The notes under the pieces were generated by a model. The model ran no database searches. It was not told where the DNA came from and was given only the letters and a program-made list of their open reading frames with translations. A program made the translations under genes and the position numbers. 64,000 nt of DNA, taken from the NCBI RefSeq assembly GCF_041154505.1, contig NZ_AP028672.1:1253001-1317000 (forward strand), in the 5' to 3' direction. Source of the stretch: Acidovorax sp. A79 (GTDB lineage Bacteria > Pseudomonadota > Gammaproteobacteria > Burkholderiales > Burkholderiaceae_C). Below are positions 1 through 9,959 of the stretch, in pieces (position 1 is the first letter of the stretch; the number at the start of each line of letters is the position of its first letter).

Positions 1-43
1 GACACATGGCGCTGCGCCGCCAGATTTCTTAGGATCGTCCTCT

Positions 44-625
44 ATGTTTGCACCGCCTTCGCCCCTGAGAACACCGCGTACCCCAGTTCAACGCGGCTTT
101 ACCGTCATTGAATTGATGGTGGTGGTGGCCATTCTGGCGATTCTCGTAGCCTTGGCCGCCCCCAGCTTCACCCCCTTGATTGAGCGCTGGCGCGTGCGCC
201 AAGCAGTAGAGGGACTGCAGTCTTCAATTTACTACGCACGCTCCGAAGCCATCAAACGCGGAGGAAACGTGATTCTTGAAAAAATCCCCAACAACACTAA
301 TGGCTGCACGACGGCAACCGGCGTAAATGACTGGGATTGCGGCTGGCGTGTATGTGCCGATGCCAACAAAAACAACAGCTGCCAAGCTAGCGAAATCCTG
401 CAGCGATTCGATACGTCAGCGAATTTACAAGTCACACGAAAAATAGATGGCGCGCGCATTGAGTTTGATCGATGGGGAAAAATCGTCGGCCCTCTTGGCT
501 TCAGTTTTTCTTTGGTCCCCTATGACAAAGGCACCAGCAACCCTGCGGCACGCGGCTTGTGCATGAATTCCGGCGGGCGCATCAGAGTCACCAGCGACCC
601 CCTCGATATTCCGTGTACCAACTGA
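44..625 (+). CDS. fimT: Type IV pilus minor pilin, FimT/GspH family
   Basis: Prepilin-like protein of 193 residues, expected to be a minor pilin that helps start assembly of type IV pili in the inner membrane. A short basic leader ends in a prepilin peptidase site, with Gly then FTVIELMVVVAILAILVALA: Phe at mature position 1, Glu at position 5 and a long hydrophobic helix. The C-terminal part is a GspH/FimT-like globular domain with several Cys residues. An AGGA sequence lies 8 bases before the ATG. It is the first gene of a pilin cluster on the + strand; pilV starts 5 bases after its stop, so the genes are probably co-transcribed. FimT and FimU are hard to tell apart by eye; the family call is firm, the exact symbol less so. 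Confidence 0.85.
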   Translation: MFAPPSPLRTPRTPVQRGFTVIELMVVVAILAILVALAAPSFTPLIERWRVRQAVEGLQSSIYYARSEAIKRGGNVILEKIPNNTNGCTTATGVNDWDCGWRVCADANKNNSCQASEILQRFDTSANLQVTRKIDGARIEFDRWGKIVGPLGFSFSLVPYDKGTSNPAARGLCMNSGGRIRVTSDPLDIPCTN

Positions 626-630
626 ATCCT

Positions 631-1290
631 ATGCGACATACATTCCTTGAAACGCAACGCGGCATTACCTTGATCGAATCGTTGGTAGCCATCGTCGTTG
701 CAGCTTTAGGCATCCTGGGCATTCTTGGTGTGCAGATGCGCACACTCACCGACACATCGACCAGTGTGCGCCGCGCGCAGGCTGTGAGACTGACAGAGGA
801 CCTCGGTGAGCGCCTCAAAGTCAATCCCAATGCCCTAGGCAATATCAGCAACTACGCTCTTGGCTGGCGCTCAAGTGGAACGACCACCGCGCAGGCATCC
901 AAGCTCTGCGACGGCGGCACCTGCACCCACGCCGAATTCGCCGCTTACGAGATCCGCGAATGGAAACGTGCCGTAGAACGTGCACTGCCCCAAGGTAATG
1001 CCAGCGTCTTTTTCGCACCGGGTGACAACACGGCAGGCAACCGCCGCCAACTAGGTGTCTTGATTGGCTGGCGCGAGAACGAGCGCAGCATTAATGATGC
1101 GACAGACAGGGCTGCCTACAAAGATGCCCTTAGCACAACATCAACAGCCCTTGGTGGTGATGGTTCTGCCGCAACGACCTGCCCGGCCGACTTTACTTGC
1201 CATCTGCAATATATCCCTGTCAGCAGCCGCTGCGCACCGTACTTCGCAGATGTCGCCGTCCAGTACTTCTGCCCAGGCCCCAGATCATGA
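631..1290 (+). CDS. pilV: Type IV pilus minor pilin PilV
   Basis: Minor pilin of the PilV type, 219 residues from the chosen ATG. A longer open frame begins upstream inside fimT, but the ATG at 631 lies just after the fimT stop and puts the prepilin site (RGITLIESLVAIVVAALGIL) at the usual distance from the N-terminus. Glu5 and the hydrophobic helix are present. The body carries Cys pairs, as is common in PilV. The stop is only 7 bases before pilW. In other bacteria PilV works with FimU, PilW, PilX and PilE in a priming complex that recruits PilY1. Confidence 0.85.
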   Translation: MRHTFLETQRGITLIESLVAIVVAALGILGILGVQMRTLTDTSTSVRRAQAVRLTEDLGERLKVNPNALGNISNYALGWRSSGTTTAQASKLCDGGTCTHAEFAAYEIREWKRAVERALPQGNASVFFAPGDNTAGNRRQLGVLIGWRENERSINDATDRAAYKDALSTTSTALGGDGSAATTCPADFTCHLQYIPVSSRCAPYFADVAVQYFCPGPRS

Positions 1291-1297
1291 TGGACAA

Positions 1298-2224
1298 ATG
1301 CACCCCATGAAATACACCCACCCAAGGCCTGCTCTTCAACGCGGCGTCACCTTGATTGAATTGCTGGTCGGAATCGTCATCGGCCTGCTCACCATTGCAG
1401 TGGCCATGGGCGCGCTCATGGTGTCACGCGGGGTCTCGGGCACAGTCAGCGATGCCAGCGACATTCAGCAGCAAGCGTCCTATGCCTTCCGCGTCATGGG
1501 TCAGCAACTGCGTCAGGCAGGCTCACTCAAGCTCAAGCTGTCAGCAGCCAAGGTCGAGGGCGATAGTTCCCCAACGCTGGTGGGCGACCGTGTAGCCTTC
1601 GAAACGGACTTTGTCGCTACCCTCGGAGACGGCAGTATCTTCAACCTAGCCGCAGACACCTTGAATGGCAAAGACTCGCCTAGCGCAACCGAGTACAAGC
1701 TCACCACTGGCTACCGCAACTATCAAGAGTCCATCTACACCACACCGCGTGTAGAACCCGCGAGCCAAGCCTCCCTGCAACGCAACTGCCTGGGAGAAAA
1801 CGGTACGAATGCCTTGGTGCAAAGCCGCTTCGTGCTCAAAAACAATGAGTTGCACTGCGCTGGCACAGCCAACTCGCAGGCCCTTGTGCGCAACGTCGCC
1901 AACTTTCAGGTGCGCTACCTTATGCAAACAGCTGCGGGCACAGGCAATCCCCAAATGCGCTATGTCAATGCCACCACAGTGGGCGCTACAGGCTGGCCGC
2001 AAGTCTTTGCCGTCGAAGTGTGCTTGGTGCTGTATGGCAACGAGGCCATCGACCTTCCCACTGGCAGCACTTATACCGACTGCGATGGCACCACCACCGT
2101 CGATATGTCCAGCGCCGCATCCACTGATATGAGCGGCAGTGCCATCGGCACACAACGAGCCCGGCGCATGCACATGGTGTTCCGCAACGTCTACCAACTG
2201 CGCAGCCAAGGGCTGGCAGGTTGA
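1298..2224 (+). CDS. pilW: Type IV pilus assembly protein PilW
   Basis: PilW-type minor pilin of about 308 residues. The prepilin site is RGVTLIELLVGIVIGLL, with Glu5, followed by an S/T/N/Q-rich globular region. The open frame extends far upstream into pilV; two in-frame ATGs (1298 and 1307) fall directly after the pilV stop. I chose the first, but the second is equally possible because neither has a clear Shine-Dalgarno sequence. The tight packing with pilV and pilX suggests translational coupling in one operon. Confidence 0.83.
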   Translation: MHPMKYTHPRPALQRGVTLIELLVGIVIGLLTIAVAMGALMVSRGVSGTVSDASDIQQQASYAFRVMGQQLRQAGSLKLKLSAAKVEGDSSPTLVGDRVAFETDFVATLGDGSIFNLAADTLNGKDSPSATEYKLTTGYRNYQESIYTTPRVEPASQASLQRNCLGENGTNALVQSRFVLKNNELHCAGTANSQALVRNVANFQVRYLMQTAAGTGNPQMRYVNATTVGATGWPQVFAVEVCLVLYGNEAIDLPTGSTYTDCDGTTTVDMSSAASTDMSGSAIGTQRARRMHMVFRNVYQLRSQGLAG

Positions 2225-2241
2225 CTTACTCAAAACAGATC

Positions 2242-3084
2242 ATGTTCACGCAACGCATGCAGCCCCTCCGGTTTCAACATCCACGGCAGAACCAACGCGG
2301 TATCTCGCTGATCGTTGTCATCGTCTTCGTCATGCTCTCCATGCTGTTGGCACTGTGGGCTTCGCGCACCTCCATGTTCAACGAGATGGTGGTTGGCAAT
2401 GATGCTGACTATCAGCGAGCCTTTGAAGCCGCACAAGCCCTGCTACTTGATGCGGAACTCGATATCCGAGGTGAGAAAGCCGACGGCAGCGACTGCCGAG
2501 TCCCCACTGCCACCGCTTGCCGCTTCGGCAGAACCAATCAGGCGCAAATCCCTTTGGAGGCCAAGGAGGCTGCAGCCTTGCTTGCGCAACTGGAAGGCAT
2601 TACAACCGGCCCTCGCTGCATTGATGCACTCTGCCTCAAGCGCCCAGGCCGGCAGGACTTTTGGAATAACACCGGCAGCACCGCAGATGTCACCACGCAA
2701 GGCGAAGACGTCTCACTCGAACAAATGATGGCCAGCGCTGATGGCAACCGCATCGGCGCACGCTATGGCCAATACTCAGGCGCCGACGCCGGTAGCGCCA
2801 GCAACCCCATTTTGCAAATAGGCAACAAAGGGGCAGATGCCACCCGGAACAACGAAGGCGGCTGGTATTGGATTGAGGTACTCCCCTATGACAGCGATGC
2901 CGACAAATCACGCCTGATTGCTGGCGGCGCCAGCAATCTGCCGCTCAACCTGCAACCCAGCGTGGTGTACCGCATCACTGCCGTGGCCCACGGACGCAAG
3001 CTCAAGACCGAAGGCGGCTCTGATGTGCCTATCACCCGCGTAGTCCTACAGCAAACCTACGCCCGTCAGAAGCTAGTGGATTGA
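2242..3084 (+). CDS. pilX: Type IV pilus assembly protein PilX
   Basis: PilX-type pilin-like protein of 280 residues. Its cleavage region RGISLIVVIVFVMLSMLLAL lacks the Glu5 found in the other pilins here; that absence is typical of PilX/GspK-like subunits at the pilus tip. A PilX N-terminal region is followed by a large globular domain ending in a conserved-looking strand region. The start at 2242 is preferred to a TTG at 2221 that overlaps the pilW stop; another in-frame ATG lies at 2254. pilX lies between pilW and pilY1, the standard order of the cluster. Confidence 0.83.
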   Translation: MFTQRMQPLRFQHPRQNQRGISLIVVIVFVMLSMLLALWASRTSMFNEMVVGNDADYQRAFEAAQALLLDAELDIRGEKADGSDCRVPTATACRFGRTNQAQIPLEAKEAAALLAQLEGITTGPRCIDALCLKRPGRQDFWNNTGSTADVTTQGEDVSLEQMMASADGNRIGARYGQYSGADAGSASNPILQIGNKGADATRNNEGGWYWIEVLPYDSDADKSRLIAGGASNLPLNLQPSVVYRITAVAHGRKLKTEGGSDVPITRVVLQQTYARQKLVD

Positions 3085-3173
3085 TTTAGAAATACTACCA
3101 AAACAATAGCGCCACACGCTTTCCACATAAGCGCCAAAGGTCAATTTCACCCTAATTTCTCCAGGAGCAATAC

Positions 3174-6100
3174 ATGCCCCGCAATACACAGCATTCGCAC
3201 CCTCACTTCAAGAAGACATTGCTCGCACTGGCGGTTGGCACAGCCCTGATGCCCCAAGGCAGTTGGGCGCTTGACCTGGCGCAGTCGCCACCGGGGACGG
3301 TGACGCCTTACGTGGCCCCGAACGTGATCATCTCGGTGGATGATTCGGGCAGTATGAATTTCCGCCAGGACGTAGAAAGTGTTCAAGGGACCAACGAGAC
3401 AGCTCCTGATGCCAATGGTGTGTGGCCTATCTCGACCAAACGTATCAATGTGCTGAAGTACGCGCTGAAGAACGTTTTCAATGACCTCTCCTTGGTCCCC
3501 GATGGGAAGATCCGCCTAGCCTGGCAAGTGATGTGGAACAACGGAGCATCGCCTGGTGTTGGTGCTCGACAGAAGGACAGTGACGGCAACTGGCGAGGCG
3601 CTGCGGGCGCAACCAGCGTAGACAGCGCCACCATGGGTGAAAATTCGATGCGACCGCTGTCCAGCACCCATCGCACCAATTTCCAGACCTTTGTTGACAA
3701 GCTGACTCCTGGCAATGGGACGCCAACCCACCGCATGTTCAAGCAAGCCGATGGCTATATGCGCCGCACCCTTAGTGCCAATGGCCCTTGGGCTTCCAAG
3801 CCTGGTGACAGCAGTGCCACCGCAGAGTATCTGGGCTGCCGCCGCAACTACCACATCGTGATGACCGACGGGCGGTGGAACAACTATGAGGCCACCTATG
3901 CAGCAGGCGGCAATATCGACACCCCCTCCACGCTGACGTTGCCTGATACCACTAAATACGGGTCTGCCACATCGACCGGAACAACCGCTTTTACCAAGCT
4001 GTACCGTGATGGCACGGACAACACCTTGGCAGACTGGGCGTTCAAAAGTTGGTCTGATAAGCTCCAAGACCCTGCCAACCTGAGCGGCGGCATCACCACG
4101 GAATCCGACTATGACAAGGCACCTCCAACCGAGTTGATCGGGGGAGTTAACCTGCCGAAGTACTGGAACCCCAAGTACAACCCAGCCACGTGGCCCCATA
4201 TGGTGACCTACACCATTGGGTTCAGCAAAATGGCCTACGAATGGCGAACCGATTTCTCGGATGCCAAATACAACATCACCCGCCCTACGGAGATGGTGCC
4301 CTTCGGCTTTGATGGGGACTTCCCTTTGCTGGTCAAAGGCGACAAGACATGGCCAGGCATGGGTGACGAAGACCGGCGCTCGCTGGATTTGTGGCATGCC
4401 GCCCTCAATGGTCGCGGCCGCTTCTTTGCTGTAGAGAAAGGCAAGGATCTGGAGACCGCCTTCCGCATGATCATCCAACAAATTGGCACCCAGAACGATC
4501 CAGATCTGGGCTCCACCGCGACCAGCGGCAGCAATGTGTCCCGCAACGACGTGGGCAAGTACGTTGCCAACTACATGCCCAAAGAGGCTTGGAGAGGCTG
4601 GGTTGATGCAGAGACCGTGAAGAAGAACGGCACCACCGAGCCCGCAGCGGGATGGGCTGGAAAAAACACGGCGACCTTGCTGGACGACGCTGGTTTTAGC
4701 GTAAGCAATCGCGTGATCCTGAGCTGGAGCAACAAGGTGATCGATGCAGCGACAGGCCAGGAAAAAGGCGGTGTGAAATTCGAATGGGCCAGCGACGAAA
4801 CCAACCTGAGCACTGCGCAAAAAGGCTACTTTCATCTGAAGAGTGATGGAACCGCAGATGCGCAAGGGCAAGACCGGCTGAATTATGTGCGCGGTGACCG
4901 CAGTAAGGAAGGCACGGAAAACCCCGTGAGCTACCCCACGAGCAACCCATTCCGGCAACGCAAGTCTCGCCAGGGTGACATCGTGAACTCCGAGGTCTGG
5001 TACGTAGCCGCCCCTGTCAGCAACTATGCCTGGAAGGGTTATTCCGCATTCACGCGTGCGCAAAAGGACCGGCTGCCCATGATTTATGTAGGGGGCAACG
5101 ATGGCATGCTGCATGGCTTCTCGGCCCAGAACGGCGTCGAGAAACTGGCCTATGTGCCCCGTGGAGTCCTACCTGCCGTAGGCCGCTTGACGGACCCAAG
5201 TTTCAACCAGAACCATCGCTACTATGTGGACGGCTCCCCCATGACCGGCGATGTGGATATGGGTGTTAGCCTCCCCACAGACCCTGCCTACGTCCCCGAT
5301 TGGCGCACCCTTCTTGTGGGTGCTTTGGGAGCAGGCGGCAAAGGTTTCTTTGTGCTGGATGTGACCAATCCAGGCAACATTGCGGGTGACAACACAGGCA
5401 ATTTCACCAAAGACAATGCACAGCAACTGGTGGTGATGGACAAGACCCGCCATGCCAGCGAAGCCACAGCCAGCGTGGCAGACTGCGAAAACGCTGCCAT
5501 TACTCCGGCGGACAAGAAAGAGGCATGCCTGGCACTCGCCGACATGGGCCACATCTTCGCCAAACCCGTCATGGACGAGGCCAATCCGCAACGCACCTCG
5601 CAGATCGTGCGTCTGAACAACAACCGCTGGGCTGCGGTGATGGGCAATGGCTACAACAGCAAGAGTAGCCGCCCCGTGCTGCTGGTGCAATATCTGGATG
5701 GCGACAAGAAGCTATTGCGCTTGGTGGCCACGGGCACCACGGCCACAGATGCCAGCACCAGTACGACGGACAACGGCTTGTCGTCTCCGCGTCTGGTTGA
5801 CATCAATGGCGATGGACGCCCCGATGTGGCCTATGCAGGCGACCTCAAGGGCAACATGTGGAAATTCCTGCTCACCAGCGACGACGATGCTGGTTGGGGG
5901 GTTGCACGCTGGGGAACGTCTGCGGCCACCACAACCAATCACACGACAAACGGCGTACCACTGTTCACCGCCATGGGCGGCACGGAAGGTTCGCCCGACT
6001 CGCGCACACTGGCACAGCCCATCACTACCGTGCCGACCGTTCGAGCGAATGACCGCAAGAAGGAAATCGATATTGGCGGCGGAAAGAAAGAAACCGTCTC

Positions 6101-6893
6101 GGTCGGCGGGCTGATGGTAGCTTTTGGCACCGGCAGCAACATAGCAACTTACAACTCAAGCACGCCGCTTGACCCGAACACTCCGGTCAATGCAAACAAG
6201 CAGACTCTGTACTCCGTGCTGGACAACGCACGCTATAAGTTAGTGGGCACCAAGAAAGATCGGGTGGAGGTTTGCGCATCATCCTCAGATGTGCCATGTA
6301 ACAAGCTTGTGAAATCAGCCGATGACTTACCGACGCCGGTTGCGCTATCGAGCCTGGTTCAACGCTCCATTCCCACATCGTCTGTGAATACCCGCGATGG
6401 GCATGAGTTCTGGACCATCACTGATTCCACCGTCCTGAACTGGGGAACCAATAGTGGCTGGTACATGGATCTGCCTCAAACCCGTGAACGACTACTCAAA
6501 CCTATCGAGTTCTACGACGGCAGCAATCTACTGACTGTGTTTACGCAAGTGCCGGCCAAGGGCTCCCGGCTTGACCCTGCCGTGGAAACCTGCGAGGCGG
6601 GCACGGTAGACAAAGAGCGCCAGTACCTAACGCTCATCAATGTCATGGATGGCAAGAAACCGAGCGTACAGGTGATGGACACCAATGGAGATGGCAAATA
6701 CAACCTGACAGCTGACCAAGGCGCCTCGCGCATGTCAGTCACGGCAGGCGCTCAAACCATGATCAAAAAGGGGGAGAAAATGCGACTAACCGGCAAGAAG
6801 CCTGATGGCACGGGCAAATACCAGGATGACAATGAAGATATGGCCCTCTTGCCTGAACAGTCCATGCGCCCCAGCTGGCGTCAGATGCAGTAA
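3174..6893 (+). CDS. pilY1: Type IV pilus tip adhesin/assembly factor PilY1
   Basis: PilY1 homologue of 1239 residues, a secreted factor at the pilus tip that controls pilus extension/retraction and surface attachment. A signal peptide runs to about residue 33 (hydrophobic [14 protein letters not shown], then SWA). Next comes a von Willebrand A-like region with a MIDAS start ([11 protein letters not shown], near residue 60). The C-terminal half is the PilY1 beta-propeller, with an EF-hand-like calcium loop [19 protein letters not shown] and a second [16 protein letters not shown] ribosome-binding site precedes the ATG. It follows the minor pilins and precedes pilE in the same orientation. The length matches the family. 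Confidence 0.92.
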   Translation: MPRNTQHSHPHFKKTLLALAVGTALMPQGSWALDLAQSPPGTVTPYVAPNVIISVDDSGSMNFRQDVESVQGTNETAPDANGVWPISTKRINVLKYALKNVFNDLSLVPDGKIRLAWQVMWNNGASPGVGARQKDSDGNWRGAAGATSVDSATMGENSMRPLSSTHRTNFQTFVDKLTPGNGTPTHRMFKQADGYMRRTLSANGPWASKPGDSSATAEYLGCRRNYHIVMTDGRWNNYEATYAAGGNIDTPSTLTLPDTTKYGSATSTGTTAFTKLYRDGTDNTLADWAFKSWSDKLQDPANLSGGITTESDYDKAPPTELIGGVNLPKYWNPKYNPATWPHMVTYTIGFSKMAYEWRTDFSDAKYNITRPTEMVPFGFDGDFPLLVKGDKTWPGMGDEDRRSLDLWHAALNGRGRFFAVEKGKDLETAFRMIIQQIGTQNDPDLGSTATSGSNVSRNDVGKYVANYMPKEAWRGWVDAETVKKNGTTEPAAGWAGKNTATLLDDAGFSVSNRVILSWSNKVIDAATGQEKGGVKFEWASDETNLSTAQKGYFHLKSDGTADAQGQDRLNYVRGDRSKEGTENPVSYPTSNPFRQRKSRQGDIVNSEVWYVAAPVSNYAWKGYSAFTRAQKDRLPMIYVGGNDGMLHGFSAQNGVEKLAYVPRGVLPAVGRLTDPSFNQNHRYYVDGSPMTGDVDMGVSLPTDPAYVPDWRTLLVGALGAGGKGFFVLDVTNPGNIAGDNTGNFTKDNAQQLVVMDKTRHASEATASVADCENAAITPADKKEACLALADMGHIFAKPVMDEANPQRTSQIVRLNNNRWAAVMGNGYNSKSSRPVLLVQYLDGDKKLLRLVATGTTATDASTSTTDNGLSSPRLVDINGDGRPDVAYAGDLKGNMWKFLLTSDDDAGWGVARWGTSAATTTNHTTNGVPLFTAMGGTEGSPDSRTLAQPITTVPTVRANDRKKEIDIGGGKKETVSVGGLMVAFGTGSNIATYNSSTPLDPNTPVNANKQTLYSVLDNARYKLVGTKKDRVEVCASSSDVPCNKLVKSADDLPTPVALSSLVQRSIPTSSVNTRDGHEFWTITDSTVLNWGTNSGWYMDLPQTRERLLKPIEFYDGSNLLTVFTQVPAKGSRLDPAVETCEAGTVDKERQYLTLINVMDGKKPSVQVMDTNGDGKYNLTADQGASRMSVTAGAQTMIKKGEKMRLTGKKPDGTGKYQDDNEDMALLPEQSMRPSWRQMQ

Positions 6894-6919
6894 CCGGCCA
6901 TTGCAGGAGCACCCCTTTT

Positions 6920-7354
6920 ATGAAGCGCCAACACCATGGCTTTACGCTGATTGAATTGATGATCGTGGTGGCCATCGTAGGCATTCTCTCGGCCATCGCC
7001 TACCCCAGCTATGTCGAATACATCCGACGCGGACACCGCGCCGACGCTCGCGCTGGCTTGCTGCAGGCGCAGCAGTGGATGGAGCGCGCAGCCACAGCCA
7101 CGGGCAACTACCCCACGGCGGGGGCCAATGTTCCGCCTGCCGCACTTACGTGGGCTACAGACAATACAAAACGCTACACCATCGGCTTCAAAGCAGGCGT
7201 CACCAATTCAGCAACTCAATTCACATTGATTGCCACACGCAAAGGAGCGCAAGTAGGCGACAAGTGCGGAGACTACACACTGACGCACACCAGCACCCAG
7301 GGAAACGATAACCTCAGTGGTGGCGCGACCATCGCAGATTGTTGGCGTAAGTAA
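6920..7354 (+). CDS. pilE: Type IV pilin, PilE family
   Basis: Small type IV pilin of 144 residues with a very short leader (MKRQHHG) and the canonical mature start [20 protein letters not shown], with Glu5. The C-terminus has two Cys residues (KCGDYTL and DCWRK), giving the disulfide-bounded D-region loop of type IVa pilins. The ATG has a GCAGGAG sequence 10 bases upstream. Position at the end of the fimT-pilV-pilW-pilX-pilY1 cluster favours the minor pilin PilE over the major pilin PilA. ribD starts 21 bases downstream and may be read by the same transcript. Confidence 0.87.
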   Translation: MKRQHHGFTLIELMIVVAIVGILSAIAYPSYVEYIRRGHRADARAGLLQAQQWMERAATATGNYPTAGANVPPAALTWATDNTKRYTIGFKAGVTNSATQFTLIATRKGAQVGDKCGDYTLTHTSTQGNDNLSGGATIADCWRK

Positions 7355-7375
7355 GCGCCGCTACCATCCAGGGCC

Positions 7376-8485
7376 ATGATCGTTGCAGTGCCCTCCCCCA
7401 TGAACCAAGCGCTTGGGCTAGCCGCCCAGGCGCTTTTTCTTTCCAGCCCCAATCCCCGCGTTGGTTGTGTCATCACCGCTCCCGACGGTGAGGTGCTGGG
7501 CCGAGGATTCACTCAGCGTGCTGGTGGCCCCCATGCAGAAATTATGGCGCTGCGCGATGCCGCAGCAGCTGGCCGCGACGTGCGCGGTGCCACCGCCTAT
7601 GTCACCCTGGAGCCATGCTCTCACCATGGCCGCACCGGTCCATGCTGCAATGCATTGATCGAAGCCGGGATTGCAAAAGTGGTGGCATCCATCACCGACC
7701 CCAACCCTCTGGTCGCAGGCCACGGATTCGAGCGATTGCGGGCGGCGGGTATCGAGGTTGTCGTGGGCCCAGGGGCAGAAGAATCACGCGAACTCAACAT
7801 CGGTTTTTTCAGCCGCATGGTTCGGGGCACGCCATGGGTGCGGCTCAAGACGGCAGCGTCCCTGGACGGCACCACGGCGCTTCATAACGGCGCCAGCCAG
7901 TGGATCACCTCGCGCACGGCGCGCGCGGATGGGCATGCCTGGCGGGCAAGGGCCTGTGCCATTCTGACCGGCATTGGCACCGTGCTGGACGACAACCCCC
8001 GCCTGGACGTCCGGGAAGTACCTACACCCCGCCAGCCCCATGTGGTCTTGGTGGATAGTCAATTGCAGCTGCCCCCGCATGCCAACCTGCTGATGGGCGG
8101 ACGTGATTGCCTTGTCTACACAGCCAACACAAGCAAGGAAAAGAAGGCCGCCTTGGAAGCTCGCGGTGCCACGGTGATCCATCTGCCCAATGCAAGCGGC
8201 AAAGTGGATCTGGCAGCGATGCTGAAAGACCTTGGCCAGCGGGGAATCAATGAGCTGCATGTGGAAGCAGGCCACAAGCTCAATGGATCCCTCGTCCGAG
8301 AAGGCCTCGTCGATGAACTGCTTGTGTACTTGGCCCCTCGCCTGCTGGGCCCCGGGCTGGGCATGGCGAACCTGGACCCGCTCCATGCGCTGGCGGACGG
8401 GCTTGCGCTGCAGTTCACATCCGCAGAGATGATCGGACCGGACCTTCGCGTCCTGGCACGGGTCCAGGGTCGGGATAGTTTTTAA
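7376..8485 (+). CDS. ribD: Riboflavin biosynthesis protein RibD (deaminase/reductase)
   Basis: Bifunctional cytosolic enzyme of 369 residues that deaminates and then reduces the GTP-derived pyrimidine in riboflavin synthesis. The N-terminal zinc deaminase domain shows the GPHAEIMAL motif (catalytic HAE) and the zinc-binding PCSHHGRTGPCCNALIEAG pair. From about residue 150 the C-terminal domain is the RibD reductase (FSRMVRGTPWVRLKTAASLDG; LTGIGTVLDDNP). Length matches E. coli RibD. An in-frame ATG at 7400 is an alternative start. No other rib gene is in the window. There is no clear terminator between pilE and ribD. Confidence 0.93.
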   Translation: MIVAVPSPMNQALGLAAQALFLSSPNPRVGCVITAPDGEVLGRGFTQRAGGPHAEIMALRDAAAAGRDVRGATAYVTLEPCSHHGRTGPCCNALIEAGIAKVVASITDPNPLVAGHGFERLRAAGIEVVVGPGAEESRELNIGFFSRMVRGTPWVRLKTAASLDGTTALHNGASQWITSRTARADGHAWRARACAILTGIGTVLDDNPRLDVREVPTPRQPHVVLVDSQLQLPPHANLLMGGRDCLVYTANTSKEKKAALEARGATVIHLPNASGKVDLAAMLKDLGQRGINELHVEAGHKLNGSLVREGLVDELLVYLAPRLLGPGLGMANLDPLHALADGLALQFTSAEMIGPDLRVLARVQGRDSF

Positions 8486-8550
8486 TCCGGCCCTCGCGAT
8501 CGCCTTCGGCCGCACCGCCCCAAGGCGTGCAAAAGCCACGCACCAACCTA

Positions 8551-8565
8551 TGGCACGTTTCTTGC
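8551..8565 (+). promoter_or_regulatory. Sigma-54 promoter of amtB
   Basis: TGGCACGTTTCTTGC matches the RpoN consensus TGGCAC-N5-TTGC(A/T), with GG at -24 and GC at -12 in correct register. Transcription would start near 8576, leaving about 60 bases of 5' leader before the amtB start. Ammonium transporters are classic NtrC/RpoN targets. I could not see an unambiguous NtrC palindrome upstream. TGGTGCA-type repeats lie downstream of the -12 element (8572-8590) and are not arranged as a standard enhancer. Confidence 0.85.
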
Positions 8566-8638
8566 TTCAACTTGGTGCAAGTCTGGTGCACCCACTCAAA
8601 CCGCACCAGAACGGATCAATTTACTGCAAGAGGACGTT

Positions 8639-9841
8639 ATGGAAGCACTCAAACAGGGCACGGATGCCCTGTTCATTCTTCTGGGGGCCATCATGGTGCT
8701 GGCCATGCACGCCGGTTTTGCCTTTCTGGAGCTGGGCACGGTCCGCAAGAAGAACCAGGTGAATGCGCTGGTGAAGATCCTGGTGGATTTTTCTGTGTCC
8801 ACGGTCGTGTACTTTGCCGTGGGGTACAGCGTGGCCTACGGCACGCACTTTTTCGTGGGGGCCGAGTCGCTCGTGCAGCAAAGCGGCTATGCACTGGTGA
8901 AGTTCTTCTTCCTGCTTACCTTTGCAGCGGCCATTCCGGCCATCGTGTCGGGGGGGATCGCGGAACGCGCCAAGTTCTGGCCGCAGCTCATGGCCACGGC
9001 GGTCATCGTCGGCTTTGTGTATCCATTCTTCGAGGGCATTGCCTGGAACCAGCATTTTGGCGTGCAGGCCTGGATCAAAGGGTTCGCCGGCGAGGAGTTT
9101 CATGATTTCGCAGGCTCCATCGTGGTGCACGCGATGGGAGGGTGGATCGCCCTGCCTGCCGTGATCCTGCTGGGCTCCCGCGCCAACCGGTATCGCAAGG
9201 ATGGCGCCATCTCCGCGCACCCGCCCTCCAACATTCCGTTTCTGGCGCTGGGCGCGTGGGTGCTCGTCGTGGGCTGGTTCGGCTTCAATGTGATGAGCGC
9301 GCAGACCGTGGACAAGCTTTCCGGCCTGGTGGCAGTGAACTCCCTGATGGCCATGGTCGGCGGCACGCTGGCCGCCCTGGTGCTGGGCAAGAATGACCCC
9401 GGCTTCGTCCACAACGGCCCGCTGGCGGGGCTGGTGGCGGTGTGCGCGGGCTCCGACCTGATGCACCCGCTGGGTGCGCTCGTGGTGGGTGCGGTGGCTG
9501 GCGCCATTTTTGTGCTGATGTTCACGCTCACGCAGAACCGGTGGAAGATCGACGACGTGCTGGGTGTCTGGCCGCTGCACGGCCTGTGCGGTACCTGGGG
9601 CGGGCTGGCGGCGGGCATTTTTGGCAGCAAGGCGCTGGGCGGGCTCGGCGGGGTGAGCTTTTCCGCCCAGCTTGTCGGCACCGCCCTGGGCGTGGCCTGG
9701 GCACTGGCGGGCGGCTTCGTGGTGTATGGCATTCTCAAAAGCACGGTCGGCCTGCGGCTCTCGCAGGAAGAGGAGTTCGACGGTGCGGACCTGTCGATCC
9801 ACAAGATCAGCGCCACACCCGATCGCGAAGTGAGCTGGTAG
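8639..9841 (+). CDS. amtB: Ammonium transporter, Amt/MEP family
   Basis: Integral inner-membrane ammonium channel of 400 residues with about 11 hydrophobic segments. Family signatures include DFAGSIVVHAMGGW (first pore His) and WPLHGLCGTWGGLAAGIFG (second pore His). The protein starts directly at the first membrane helix without the cleaved signal sequence of E. coli AmtB, which is common in other Amt proteins. The start has an AGAGGA site 6 bases upstream. A sigma-54 promoter lies just upstream, so expression should rise on nitrogen limitation. No glnK (PII) gene adjoins it, unlike the usual glnK-amtB pair; a PII partner would have to be encoded elsewhere. Confidence 0.92.
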   Translation: MEALKQGTDALFILLGAIMVLAMHAGFAFLELGTVRKKNQVNALVKILVDFSVSTVVYFAVGYSVAYGTHFFVGAESLVQQSGYALVKFFFLLTFAAAIPAIVSGGIAERAKFWPQLMATAVIVGFVYPFFEGIAWNQHFGVQAWIKGFAGEEFHDFAGSIVVHAMGGWIALPAVILLGSRANRYRKDGAISAHPPSNIPFLALGAWVLVVGWFGFNVMSAQTVDKLSGLVAVNSLMAMVGGTLAALVLGKNDPGFVHNGPLAGLVAVCAGSDLMHPLGALVVGAVAGAIFVLMFTLTQNRWKIDDVLGVWPLHGLCGTWGGLAAGIFGSKALGGLGGVSFSAQLVGTALGVAWALAGGFVVYGILKSTVGLRLSQEEEFDGADLSIHKISATPDREVSW

Positions 9842-9959
9842 CCGCCGCGGCGCCAGGGCACCGCACAGCGATGCGCCCGCATCCACCCGGTCGCCACCGT
9901 GGCTGCGTTGGCGCCGCGTCTGACAAGCGCGAGCGGCGCCGCACGGTCACAATCGCGCC

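Noticed and set aside
1..43. A gene fragment before fimT
   Set aside because: Too short and with stops; nothing recognisable in these bases.
8566..8620. NtrC sites at the amtB promoter (TGGTGCA repeats)
   Set aside because: They are direct repeats downstream of the -12 element rather than an upstream palindrome.
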